This document shows, piece after piece, positions 17,990-26,032 of a stretch of DNA of 50,488 nt. Position 1 is the stretch's first letter; each line of letters starts with the position of its first letter. Position numbers and translations under genes: made by a program. The notes under the pieces are model-generated. The model did not search any database, had not been told where the DNA came from, and saw only the letters and a program-made list of their open reading frames with translations. The DNA is taken from positions 1-50,488 of the forward strand of contig LDAQ01000094.1 of NCBI GenBank assembly GCA_001028025.1, read 5' to 3'. This DNA comes from Faecalicatena fissicatena. Its GTDB lineage: Bacteria > Bacillota > Clostridia > Lachnospirales > Lachnospiraceae.

Positions 17990-19054
17990 TTACTCATCCT
18001 CCTTCTCTCTGACTCTGTCCAGCTTGGACTGGAATGTTACATAATGCGGCAGCTTCAGATGGGAAATAAATCCGCTCATTTCCAGGCAGTCACCGTGGGT
18101 CAGTACGAATTCCTCGTCCTGGGAAGGGGTGCTGCCCTCTGTTTCCAGACCTGCATCCGCAATGGACATGGCAATGGCCTTGTTTTCATTTCTGCCGAAT
18201 ATCAGTCCATATCCGCCGGAGAGCGTCATTTTGTCGAACTCCTCATCCGTCTCTGTGTGGGAAGGCACCAGTGCTTCCACTTCTGTCACGAGAATTTCTC
18301 CAATGCAGATTTCTTCTTCCTCATCCAGTGGGTAGGGGATGCACACCTCTGCGTATCCGCTTCGCAGTTCGGATACCGTCGGGTGTACCGCACCGTATCC
18401 CCGCATGGAACTGTATGCCACCCCACCCAGAAACCCTGCATCGCTTCTTGCAAAAGTCTGCAGCCTTGCACTGCGCGGCGCCGGAAATGTCAGCAGGCTG
18501 CTGGTCACATCGAAGGGCGGGGTATTATCTTCCGCTACATCCTCCAGCAGGTTCTCCTCTTTTAAAAGGTCTGTCACGCGGCTGCAGTGAATATCGGAGC
18601 CGTCGGCTTTCTCTGCTTCTTCATTTGGTTCCTGTGCCTTCTGGGTGTCGTTGCTTTCCATCAGGGAAAAATCCAGCAGACGATGTGAATAGTCATATGT
18701 AGGTCCGAGTATCTGCCCGCCAGGGATATCTTTAAAGGCAGCGGAAATTCTCCGCAGAATCCTCATTTTCCCGGTATCGACCGGCAGTGAATAATAGTTT
18801 CTCGGCAGAGTGGAACGGTAGGCACGCAGTAAAAAGACCGCCTCCTCCACGCTGCCCTCGCATTGCTTCAGTGCCAGCGCCGCATAGTCTTCGGAGTAGA
18901 ATCCTGCCTCGCTCATAATTTTATCTACAAGGAGTCCCATATTTTCCTTTATACATGACACGCTGATATCTTCTTTACTTTGTCTGAATATTTCCAGCAG
19001 TTTCAGAGACTGTTCGATTGCCTCTTTCCCGCCTGTAACAGCTACATAAGCCAT
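17990..19054 (-). CDS. phnI: C-P lyase core subunit PhnI
   Basis: PhnI (354 residues, normal length) is the nucleosidase/transferase subunit that joins phosphonate to the ribose C1 of ATP with loss of adenine, in complex with PhnG, H and L. Typical segments are MAYVAVTGGKEAIEQS at the N terminus, GFLGGVAYSSMRGYGAVHP in the middle and the C-terminal SGFISHLKLPHYVTFQSKL. The gene lies 32 bases after phnH and abuts phnJ. Confidence 0.96.
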   Translation of the reverse strand: MAYVAVTGGKEAIEQSLKLLEIFRQSKEDISVSCIKENMGLLVDKIMSEAGFYSEDYAALALKQCEGSVEEAVFLLRAYRSTLPRNYYSLPVDTGKMRILRRISAAFKDIPGGQILGPTYDYSHRLLDFSLMESNDTQKAQEPNEEAEKADGSDIHCSRVTDLLKEENLLEDVAEDNTPPFDVTSSLLTFPAPRSARLQTFARSDAGFLGGVAYSSMRGYGAVHPTVSELRSGYAEVCIPYPLDEEEEICIGEILVTEVEALVPSHTETDEEFDKMTLSGGYGLIFGRNENKAIAMSIADAGLETEGSTPSQDEEFVLTHGDCLEMSGFISHLKLPHYVTFQSKLDRVREKEDE

Positions 19055-19086
19055 TGATTTACCTCCTCTTATTCTCTAATTATTCT

Positions 19087-19680
19087 TTAAATCAGGCTGC
19101 ACAGCCTAGGGATTCCCATTATATTTCCTGCCAGATCTGCAAAGACCAGATCCACACCCAGAGGATACTCAATCTGCAGGCTCTGGCGCAGGGCGATCAC
19201 TTTTTTTATATAGGGATATACACTGACGGTGAGGCTGTCTTTGATGCCGGGGCCTTTCAGTGTCATCGTTTCGTTCCCCGTCAGCTGTGTGCACTGCAGA
19301 AAAACCGTGGCTGACTGCTGGGGATCGGCATACGTTCCATGCTTTACATTCTTCAGGATCTGCTCCATGGAGCCGTAATTCATCTCAGAGGAAAGGAAGA
19401 TATAATCCGCCTCGTCCAGATCCGCCTCATGACACAGCGTCAGGCTGTGCAGATCAGCGGAAAGATTCGGATTCTTTTCCACATACATTTTTTCCTCATT
19501 ATCCAGCAGCGTGCATCCCAGTGCCGTCAAAGCCTGGTGGTTTCCCGCAAATTTTCCGGCCTGATGTGCTATGTTCCCAGTCGTCCCCGGATTCGCCAGG
19601 GCGTGGAGCAGTTTTCTGAATACGTTCTGTCCGTCAAACACAAAATCAAATTCATATGCAAGCTTTAATTCTTTTACCAT
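19087..19680 (-). CDS. phnH: C-P lyase core subunit PhnH
   Basis: PhnH (197 residues) is a structural partner of PhnG, I and J in the C-P lyase core. Family segments include FRKLLHALANPG near residue 21, ALTALGCTLLDNE near 50 and GVDLVFADLAG near the C terminus. It starts three bases after the phnG stop with GGGAGAATAG upstream, so the two are tightly coupled. Confidence 0.94.
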   Translation of the reverse strand: MVKELKLAYEFDFVFDGQNVFRKLLHALANPGTTGNIAHQAGKFAGNHQALTALGCTLLDNEEKMYVEKNPNLSADLHSLTLCHEADLDEADYIFLSSEMNYGSMEQILKNVKHGTYADPQQSATVFLQCTQLTGNETMTLKGPGIKDSLTVSVYPYIKKVIALRQSLQIEYPLGVDLVFADLAGNIMGIPRLCSLI

Positions 19681-19683
19681 TCT

Positions 19684-20112
19684 CTATTCTCCCATTACAT
19701 TGAAATTTACTTTTGATTTTCTAAGAGCCCCGTTTAATTCCGCCCGCTCAGCAGCCTGCTGTCTGCCCAGTCTCTGGATCTGCTCCAGGACCTGCTGCTG
19801 TTCTTCCTGTCTGTCCGGAAGATTTAAAAAGCCATCAATAACAGCGGCCGCCGTGACCTTATCAAAATCATCACCTGCAAGCACTGCTGCTCCTTTCACG
19901 CCATCCACCAGCACCATGCATTCTGACGCCAGCACTTCCCCAAGATAAAACAGGGACTTTTTAACAGACTCTCTGGCCTTCACCATCACAAGCGTTTTCT
20001 GCGGCGGCTTCATCATCTGAATTTCACAGTTTACTTTAATCGCAGCGGCAATCTCCACAGCCTCCGTTTGGGAAGCTGCTGCCAGAATTGCAGTTATATC
20101 CCGTTTCGTCAT
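19684..20112 (-). CDS. phnG: C-P lyase core subunit PhnG
   Basis: PhnG (142 residues) is the first gene of the lyase operon and part of the PhnGHIJ core. The body shows the family features MMKPPQKTLVMVKARES and FYLGEVLASECMV, with an Asp/Ala-rich helix and an Arg-rich C terminus. The ATG follows GGAGGAAATATT. The open frame extends much further upstream, but that part crosses the divergent promoter region and a palindrome, so it is not coding. Confidence 0.95.
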   Translation of the reverse strand: MTKRDITAILAAASQTEAVEIAAAIKVNCEIQMMKPPQKTLVMVKARESVKKSLFYLGEVLASECMVLVDGVKGAAVLAGDDFDKVTAAAVIDGFLNLPDRQEEQQQVLEQIQRLGRQQAAERAELNGALRKSKVNFNVMGE

Positions 20113-20167
20113 AATATTTCCTCCTGAATTGAGTTTGCATAAATTTTTATTATTTACTTCTCTGAGC

Positions 20168-20196
20168 ATCTTATGGGAGGAATGTAAAGTTGCCAA
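20168..20196 (-). promoter_or_regulatory. Candidate phn operon promoter
   Basis: Minus-strand TTGGCA (20191-20196) and TAAGAT (20168-20173) are 17 bases apart, about 60 bases before the phnG start. It overlaps the repeated motif at 20184-20225. Confidence 0.55.
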
Positions 20197-20225
20197 CTGA
20201 GTTGTGTAAACTCTTCGTAAAGTTG
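20184..20225. promoter_or_regulatory. Candidate operator for the GntR-type regulator
   Basis: GTAAAGTTG occurs twice in direct orientation (20184-20192 and 20217-20225), 33 bp apart, about three helical turns. Between them lies the inverted repeat CAACT-G-AGTTG. The cluster overlaps the -35 of the phn promoter and lies between the two divergent genes, where an autoregulated repressor would bind. Assignment is inference from position. Confidence 0.4.
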
Positions 20226-20236
20226 TCTGATTATTG

Positions 20237-20265
20237 TTGTGGGTGTGGAAATGTATTGCTATAAT
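20237..20265 (+). promoter_or_regulatory. Candidate promoter of the phnF-like gene
   Basis: TTGTGG (20237-20242) and a perfect TATAAT (20260-20265) are separated by 17 bases, directed to the regulator gene. The transcript would contain the 51-bp palindrome that follows. Confidence 0.6.
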
Positions 20266-20284
20266 CGAGGGGAAAACAGACGGA

Positions 20285-20335
20285 AGTTCATGGGGGTCAG
20301 ACCCCTTTGGCAAAGGGGTCTGACCCCCATGAACT
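20285..20335. repeat. Perfect 51-bp palindrome in the regulator leader
   Basis: Two 24-base arms are exactly complementary around a GGC loop. The arms contain GGGGGTCAGACCCC. It lies in the 5' leader of the phnF-like gene, 19 bases before the ribosome binding site, and would form a very stable RNA hairpin. No U tract follows in either direction, so it is not a standard terminator. It resembles REP-type intergenic palindromes. Confidence 0.85.
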
Positions 20336-20368
20336 CCATTGTCAGAATACAATAGGAGATGTATACGT

Positions 20369-21076
20369 ATGAAGAAAAATTGGACATGGGAATCCATCGT
20401 GGATGTTCTTATTCAGGAATTTCAGGAAAATATGTACAAGAAGGGCGACAAGATGCCCAGTGAAAATAAGATGGCCGTCCGCTTCGGCGTGACCCGCACC
20501 GAGATCCGAAAGGCTTATGAACGGCTGAAGGAGCTCGGCTATGTCTATGCCATGCAGGGCTACGGCAGTTTCTTTTCCGGCAGACGTGATAAGATCAGGC
20601 TTTCTATGGCCGACAGAAGCTTCTCCAGCAAGATGGCCGCGCTGAATCTCTCTTATGAGACTCAGAATATGGGGTGCCAGATGCTGCGGGGGGATTCACT
20701 GATTCATACAATGCTGGGCGTGGAGTTCGAGGAGCCGATCTATAAAATCACACGTCTGCGTATTCTGGACGGGGAACCTGCTGCCATACATATCAGCTAT
20801 ATGGCGGAAGATCTATTTCCCTGCATCCAGGAGGACGGCGCTTCAGTCACTTCAGTCTATGACTATATCCATAATTGCGGCTATTCCAATCTGCATACGG
20901 AGAATCGGCAGCTCACGGTATCTTCGCTCAGCAAAAAGGAGCGTGCCCTCCTGCAGATTAAAGGGTACGCTCCCAGTCTTGTTCTGACCTGCCGCTGTAT
21001 TACACTCCCCGCCGGAACTGTTGTGGAGGTGGCGAGGACAATATACCGCAGCGATAAATTTATATTTGAAATCTGA
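20369..21076 (+). CDS. phnF: GntR/HutC-family regulator, PhnF-like
   Basis: The 235-residue protein has an N-terminal winged helix (about 1-70; MPSENKMAVRFGVTRTEIRKAYERL is the recognition region) and a C-terminal UTRA effector domain (ITRLRILDGEPAAIHISYM; CRCITLPAGTVVEVARTIY). This is the HutC subfamily to which PhnF belongs. Divergent placement next to phnG makes it the likely repressor of the phosphonate operon. The ATG follows GGAGAT. An in-frame ATG 30 bases upstream lies in the leader and lacks a site. Confidence 0.85.
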   Translation: MKKNWTWESIVDVLIQEFQENMYKKGDKMPSENKMAVRFGVTRTEIRKAYERLKELGYVYAMQGYGSFFSGRRDKIRLSMADRSFSSKMAALNLSYETQNMGCQMLRGDSLIHTMLGVEFEEPIYKITRLRILDGEPAAIHISYMAEDLFPCIQEDGASVTSVYDYIHNCGYSNLHTENRQLTVSSLSKKERALLQIKGYAPSLVLTCRCITLPAGTVVEVARTIYRSDKFIFEI

Positions 21077-21140
21077 TATTAAGTGCCAGTGTACTGTACC
21101 ATTGAGCTTTAGTCTAAAATGCATAATTATCCGATATTTT

Positions 21141-21500
21141 CTATAGCACGGCCTTAGTCGCCACCACATTCACACCGGTACCCGCTGCGTTCTCCAGAAT
21201 CACGTCACCAATATGAACAGGGGCCATCAATTCCACATCTTTCAGCTGCTTTACACACTCAAATATCTTTCCCTTTGGAATATCGGTCTCCGTCTTCACA
21301 GAGACCATTTTTTCACGCCCCTCCCTGACCCTGACCGTTGTTGTAACAATTCTGGTCGGATTGGTGACTTCCTTTCTGGCATAACTTTCCCCGCGGGGAC
21401 AGGTATTACCGGTCACAGACAGAACTTCATTCCCCTCTGTCTCCACTGTCAGGGGGCATCCCATAGGACAATTGATACAAATCAGCTCCTTTTTCTCCAT
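21141..21500 (-). CDS. DUF1667 small iron-sulfur-type protein
   Basis: This is a 119-residue protein with CINCPMGC at the N terminus and TCPRGESYA near residue 36, the four-cysteine pattern of DUF1667. Members of the family accompany GlpA-like and FAD oxidoreductase genes in Firmicutes and may be the electron-transfer subunit that replaces GlpC, although this has not been shown to my knowledge. The second ATG (21500) is preferred because GAGGAGG is seven bases upstream. The earlier ATG overlaps the previous stop and sits directly on that site. It is the last gene of a three-gene operon. Confidence 0.88.
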   Translation of the reverse strand: MEKKELICINCPMGCPLTVETEGNEVLSVTGNTCPRGESYARKEVTNPTRIVTTTVRVREGREKMVSVKTETDIPKGKIFECVKQLKDVELMAPVHIGDVILENAAGTGVNVVATKAVL

Positions 21501-21502
21501 TT

Positions 21503-22786
21503 TCATGCCTCCTCTATCTGAATTCTAACGGTTTCATAATCCCTGCATCCTATCAGCCGGGACTTCTCCAGCTTAATCTCTTCCATCTCTCCCGGGGCCA
21601 TAACAGGACGTTTCTTATGGATAATCCTCTCCTCCCCAATATATACGCTGACATAGCACTTTTTGTAAACGCTGCCCACACGAAACCGGATCGTCAGCTG
21701 ATCTACCATGTTTTCCGGCCGTATAAATGAGGGAACCGTATAGCGGACCCCTCCCGTTGGCTGTATGGAAATCACTTTTCCATATCCGCTGCTCTTTTCT
21801 GTGCACTTTTCCACATAATCCTTAACATAATGTGCAGCATTTTTCCCGGCCATCGCCGCTTCCTCGGACACAAAATCCACCAGGTCATGGACATGCAGGA
21901 CATTCCCGCAGGCAAACACCCCGTCCACACTGGTCTCCAGACTTTCATTTACTACAGGCCCGGACGTAACTGAATTCAATTCTACGCCCATCTGTCCTGA
22001 TAACTCATTCTCCGGAATCAGCCCCACAGACAGAAGGAGTGTATCGCATTCATAATCTTCCTCTGTTCCGGGAATCGGTTTTCCTCTCTCATCTACTGCC
22101 GCAAGAGTAATCCCTTCCACCCGCTCTTTTCCCTTAATATCCGTCACCGTGTGACTCAGCTTCAGAGGTATACCGTAATCGTCCAGGCACTGTACAATAT
22201 TCCTCTTTAACCCGCCGGAATAAGGCATCAGTTCCGCCACCACTTTTACCTCTGCCCCCTCCAGTGTCATTCTTCTCGCCATAATCAGCCCGATATCCCC
22301 GGAGCCCAGTATGACAACCTTCCTGCCAGGCATATAGCCCTCCATATTGACCAGCCGCTGCGCCGTCCCCGCAGAGTAAATCCCTGCCGGCCGGTATCCC
22401 GGTATATTCAAAGCACCTCTGGACCTCTCCCTGCATCCCATGGCAAGCACAATGGCTCCCGCCTGGATCTGATACATGCCCCGTTCCCGATTCATGGCCG
22501 TAATCAGTTTTTCTCTGCTGATGTCCATAACCATAGTATTCAATCTGTACTCAATTCCTAATTCCAGAACCTGAGCCTCGAAGCGCGCCGCATATTCCGG
22601 TCCGGTCAGTTCTTCCTGAAACGTATGCAGCCCAAATCCATTATGGATACACTGGTTTAGAATTCCTCCCAGTTCCCGGTCCCTCTCCAGGATCAGGATG
22701 CTCTTTGTACCGGCTTTTCTCGCCGCTACCGCCGCCGCCAGTCCTGCGGGGCCTCCGCCTATAATCACGATATCATATTTCTCCAT
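21503..22786 (-). CDS. FAD-dependent oxidoreductase of the glycerol-3-phosphate dehydrogenase module
   Basis: This 427-residue flavoprotein of the pyridine nucleotide-disulfide oxidoreductase type has an N-terminal FAD motif IIGGGPAGLAAAVAARKAG. A second dinucleotide-binding motif VVILGSGDIGLIMARRM lies near residue 153, and GVFACGNVLHVHDLVD near 287 places the flavin. In Clostridia it is the usual middle gene between a GlpA-like dehydrogenase and DUF1667, probably passing electrons from glycerol 3-phosphate oxidation to NAD or another carrier. The ATG follows GGGAGGAT. Confidence 0.88.
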   Translation of the reverse strand: MEKYDIVIIGGGPAGLAAAVAARKAGTKSILILERDRELGGILNQCIHNGFGLHTFQEELTGPEYAARFEAQVLELGIEYRLNTMVMDISREKLITAMNRERGMYQIQAGAIVLAMGCRERSRGALNIPGYRPAGIYSAGTAQRLVNMEGYMPGRKVVILGSGDIGLIMARRMTLEGAEVKVVAELMPYSGGLKRNIVQCLDDYGIPLKLSHTVTDIKGKERVEGITLAAVDERGKPIPGTEEDYECDTLLLSVGLIPENELSGQMGVELNSVTSGPVVNESLETSVDGVFACGNVLHVHDLVDFVSEEAAMAGKNAAHYVKDYVEKCTEKSSGYGKVISIQPTGGVRYTVPSFIRPENMVDQLTIRFRVGSVYKKCYVSVYIGEERIIHKKRPVMAPGEMEEIKLEKSRLIGCRDYETVRIQIEEA

Positions 22787-22857
22787 CTTTATATCCTCCC
22801 GCTGTCCGCGAACTTCCTGTAAATGATCTCTGATCTCTCTTTTTTCTGGGAATCTGT

Positions 22858-24294
22858 CTACAGTACATCTTTATTGGTCCCCACAATCAGTCCGGATCCG
22901 CCGCCTGCCTTTGTGATCTCCTCCATAGACACCCCCAGTTCCCTGGCCAGAATCTCCATCGTCCTTGGAGAACAGAACCCCGCCTGGCACCGTCCCATTC
23001 CGGCTCTCGTCCTGCGCTTCACCCCATCCAGAGAGCGTGCGCCCAGCGGACGGTGTATGGCATCCAGGATTTCCCCTTCGGAAATCATTTCGCACCGGCA
23101 GATAATATGTCCATAAGCAGGTTGTTCCTGAATCAATCTGTTCCTTTCTTCCATTGAAAATAACTCGGGATTCAAAATCCCTTTTCTTTGCCCCTGAAAA
23201 TCTGGTTTTTGCTGCAGCCGCATCTTTTCCCGCAGTATCTCAGCTATCCGGAGTCCCACCGCCGGTGCACTCGTAAGTCCCGGTGATTCTATTCCCGCAC
23301 AGTCGATAAATCCCGGAGCGTCCTCAGCCTCCTCTATGATAAAGTCATGTCCGTCCTCATGGGCACGCAGCCCCGCAAAACTGGTGATCACCTTTTTCAG
23401 AGGCAGATTCCTGACATTCTGCCCCGCCTTCTCAGAAATCGCTGCAAGTCCGTCTCCTGTCGTATTGGTTCCCTCTTTATTTTCAATATCCGCAGCCGTC
23501 GGTCCTACCAGCAGGTTTCCGTGCACAGTGGGGGTGACAAGCACACCTTTCCCCAATTTCCCCGGAAGGGCAAATATCGTCCTGGATACGTGGTCTCCCG
23601 CCCCTTTGTCCAGCAGGAAATACTCTCCCTTTCTCGGAGTAATATGAAGTTTTCTGCTGCTGACCATATTATGGAAAACATCCGCATAGACCCCCGCAGC
23701 ATTTACCACATATCTCGCCCTGTAATCCCCGGAATCCGTTTTCAGAAGAAAACCGCGGTTCACTTTCTCAATGGACTCAACCTCGGTATCAAAATGAAAT
23801 TCCACGCCGTTTTCACAGGCATTTTCAGCCAATGCGATATTCAGCCCGAAGGGACATACAATTCCTGCTGTGGGTGCATACAGAGCCGCTTCCACCTGTT
23901 CCGTCAGATTGGGTTCCAGAGCAAGCGCCTGCTCCGGATTCAGAATCTCGAGGCCTTCCACGCCATTTTCCTCCCCCTGCTCTTTCAATCTCATCAGAAC
24001 AGGAAGCTCCTCTTTACTCCTGCATACGACCAGAGACCCTTTCCTCTGAAACGGGAACTCCAGCTCCTTAGACAACTGCCCCATCATCCGGTTTCCCTGC
24101 ACATTCAGCTTTGCCATCAGGGAACCCGGGGCCGCATCATATCCGGCATGGACAATCCCGCTGTTTGCCTTCGATGTTCCGCAACATACGTCCTCTGATT
24201 TTTCCAGGACGCATACCTTTACGTTGTATCTGGACAGCTCTCTCGCCGCCGCTGAGCCGGAAACACCGGCACCGATAATTATTACATCATACAT
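22858..24294 (-). CDS. Anaerobic glycerol-3-phosphate dehydrogenase, GlpA-like
   Basis: The 478-residue protein starts with an FAD-binding motif (IIIGAGVSGSAAARELSR) followed by a DAO-fold domain to about 370. It ends in a BFD-like [2Fe-2S] domain: CRC near 400 and CQAGFC near 435. This is the GlpA architecture of Firmicutes, oxidising sn-glycerol 3-phosphate to dihydroxyacetone phosphate. The gene starts the operon with FAD oxidoreductase and DUF1667 and lies behind a leader with a long terminator hairpin. The kinase supplying the substrate is encoded separately at 32748-34244. Confidence 0.88.
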   Translation of the reverse strand: MYDVIIIGAGVSGSAAARELSRYNVKVCVLEKSEDVCCGTSKANSGIVHAGYDAAPGSLMAKLNVQGNRMMGQLSKELEFPFQRKGSLVVCRSKEELPVLMRLKEQGEENGVEGLEILNPEQALALEPNLTEQVEAALYAPTAGIVCPFGLNIALAENACENGVEFHFDTEVESIEKVNRGFLLKTDSGDYRARYVVNAAGVYADVFHNMVSSRKLHITPRKGEYFLLDKGAGDHVSRTIFALPGKLGKGVLVTPTVHGNLLVGPTAADIENKEGTNTTGDGLAAISEKAGQNVRNLPLKKVITSFAGLRAHEDGHDFIIEEAEDAPGFIDCAGIESPGLTSAPAVGLRIAEILREKMRLQQKPDFQGQRKGILNPELFSMEERNRLIQEQPAYGHIICRCEMISEGEILDAIHRPLGARSLDGVKRRTRAGMGRCQAGFCSPRTMEILARELGVSMEEITKAGGGSGLIVGTNKDVL

Positions 24295-24430
24295 ATTTTA
24301 TTCCTCCCAAAATTAAGAAAAAAGTCCGCCGGGAAACCTGCCTGATCAGGTATCTGTCTCTTACACCACAGTGTAAATCACACGAAGGTGCTTTATGATA
24401 CAGAAAGTCCAGAAGGATTTCCCATAACAC

Positions 24431-24487
24431 AAAAAACAGAGTCTGCAAATAAACATATCTGATGATATGTCATCTGCCAGGCTCTGT
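24431..24487 (-). terminator. Leader terminator, candidate GlpP-controlled attenuator
   Basis: On the minus strand ACAGAG pairs with CTCTGT, with an inner stem ACATATC/GATATGT, then TTTTTTG. It lies between a promoter at 24522-24550 and the GlpA-like start at 24294. In Bacillus the antiterminator GlpP acts on just such a leader hairpin before glpD. A GlpP-type gene is present at 34260-34832. The regulatory link is inference. The rest of the 422-bp gap shows no gene. Confidence 0.7.
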
Positions 24488-24521
24488 TCTCATCGGCACA
24501 AAATATTTATTTCTTTCTTAT

Positions 24522-24550
24522 ATTATACAACCGGTTTCAAAAAATTACAA
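24522..24550 (-). promoter_or_regulatory. Promoter of the glycerol-3-phosphate dehydrogenase operon
   Basis: Minus-strand TTGTAA (24545-24550) and TATAAT (24522-24527) have a 17-base spacer. The start point would place the attenuator hairpin about 30 bases into the transcript. Confidence 0.7.
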
Positions 24551-24716
24551 CCGGGATTTAAGAGAACCAGGGATTTAGCTTTTGACTTGTGTTACTGTTT
24601 ACACCGTGCTGTACAGGTGATGCCGTTGTCGTATTGGGAAACACATATGATCTGACAAATCCGGCAAATGAAAAGCTCACATGCAGCTGAATAAAAACTG
24701 CACGGGAGTTTTTCGT

Positions 24717-25835
24717 TTACTTATTTGCGGATTTTCTTACGATGGCTTCCATCTCACCCCACTTCGCCTCCATATCTTCTATGAGCTTAAACTGTGTTCT
24801 CGCCCTGTCGAGATTATGGTTTTCACGGTGTATTCTGAAATAATGGTCACCCTCAAGGTAATCCGTAAGGAATCTTATTCCGCATTCATACGTCATGACC
24901 TTTGCCCCCATCGGCAGCAGGCGTATCTCTGTCTCTGTCAGGCTTCCCTTACACCCTTTGAGGAATCCTTCCACGTAGACCTCAAACAGTTCCAGGTCAC
25001 AGGAGACTTTCGATAGATCTGTTTCGTCCTCGGCAGCCGTATTGGCCCCGAACCGTATGGAATCCCCGAAATCGTTCATGGCAAACCCCGGCATTACCGT
25101 ATCCAGATCAATCACACAGATTCCTATTCTTGTTGCATTATCAATCATAATATTATTCAGCTTCGTGTCATTGTGAGTCACGCGCAGAGACAATTCCTTT
25201 CTCTCCAGCATATCACCGAAAATATCTGCATTTTCTTCTCTTTTCATCACGAAATTAATTTCATCCTGAACAAGGGCCGCTCTTCCCAGCCTGTCTTCTT
25301 CCACAGCCCTCAAAAAGTCATTGAAACGCTTTCTCGTATCATGGAACTGCGGAATCGTCTCATGAAGTGTCTCAGCCGGGTAGCCGGCAAGGAGATGCTG
25401 GAAATTACCAAACGCAAGGGCACTCTGATAGAAATCTTCCTTTGTCTCCACCTGCTCATAGCAGGTCGCATCCTCTATGAACAGGTAGGCTCTCCAATAT
25501 GCCCCTCTGGAATCCACATAATAATCTTCCCCATCCTCCGCAGGAACAACGTTCAGCGTCTCTCGTTCCGGATCTCCGCCATTTTCGATGATTTTCCCTC
25601 GAAGGTAGGATGTAACCCCGATGATATTCTCCATCAGCTCCTTCGGCCGTTTAAATACTTCACGGTTCATTTCCTGAAGGATAAGCCTTTTATCCTGCCG
25701 ACCAGGAATTTCATATGTCAGAAGGAATGTATTGTTGATATGTCCGTTCCCGTATGGTGTCATTGATTTCAGCGTTCCGATATGCCGGTATGCGTTCAAT
25801 ACCTCTTCAAGTTCTGTTTTTGTAATATTTGTCAT
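24717..25835 (-). CDS. nahK: N-acetylhexosamine 1-kinase (aminoglycoside phosphotransferase fold)
   Basis: The 372-residue kinase has the APH-fold catalytic loop HNDTKLNNIM and metal-binding IDLDT, as in NahK/LnpB. That enzyme phosphorylates GlcNAc or GalNAc at C1 with ATP in the galacto-N-biose/lacto-N-biose pathway. It is the final gene of the operon with GH112 phosphorylase and a sugar ABC transporter, where it would trap the free hexosamine released by phosphorolysis. The ATG follows AGGAGAC. The missing downstream steps (uridylyl transfer, UDP-Glc epimerase) are not encoded in this window. Confidence 0.9.
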   Translation of the reverse strand: MTNITKTELEEVLNAYRHIGTLKSMTPYGNGHINNTFLLTYEIPGRQDKRLILQEMNREVFKRPKELMENIIGVTSYLRGKIIENGGDPERETLNVVPAEDGEDYYVDSRGAYWRAYLFIEDATCYEQVETKEDFYQSALAFGNFQHLLAGYPAETLHETIPQFHDTRKRFNDFLRAVEEDRLGRAALVQDEINFVMKREENADIFGDMLERKELSLRVTHNDTKLNNIMIDNATRIGICVIDLDTVMPGFAMNDFGDSIRFGANTAAEDETDLSKVSCDLELFEVYVEGFLKGCKGSLTETEIRLLPMGAKVMTYECGIRFLTDYLEGDHYFRIHRENHNLDRARTQFKLIEDMEAKWGEMEAIVRKSANK

Positions 25836-25852
25836 AGTGTCTCCTTAGCCTG

Positions 25853-26020
25853 TTACTTATATTTCTTATTATAGCCGTACAGAAGTGCCAGAATTCCCAC
25901 AAGTCCGACAAGCTGGAGCAGGAGGTTTTTAATCCCGACCGTCTTCTGTCCTATGATTACCAAAACAATGCAGATACAAAATACCAGAATGCACAGTATC
26001 ATTTCTACCCATTTATTCAT
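25853..26020 (-). CDS. Small membrane protein, DUF6903-like
   Basis: A 55-residue protein starts MNKWVEMILCILVFCICIVL and ends LYGYNKKYK. It has two hydrophobic segments (about 7-23 and 35-50) joined by a short polar turn (IIGQKTVGIKNLL). AGGTGG lies eight bases before the ATG. It fills the gap between the permease and kinase genes in the same direction. I recognise it as similar to a family of small proteins found beside carbohydrate ABC transporters (DUF6903). The name should be checked. Function unknown. Confidence 0.75.
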   Translation of the reverse strand: MNKWVEMILCILVFCICIVLVIIGQKTVGIKNLLLQLVGLVGILALLYGYNKKYK

Positions 26021-26032
26021 AAACAATACCAC

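Noticed and set aside
17063..18565. A 500-codon open frame on the plus strand
   Set aside because: It lies opposite phnK, phnJ and phnI, whose proteins are unmistakable; the plus-strand translation has no family features and is a shadow of their codon usage.
20113..20397. N-terminal extension of PhnG
   Set aside because: The frame stays open through the palindrome and divergent promoters by chance. GGAGG before 20112 and the family length set the start.
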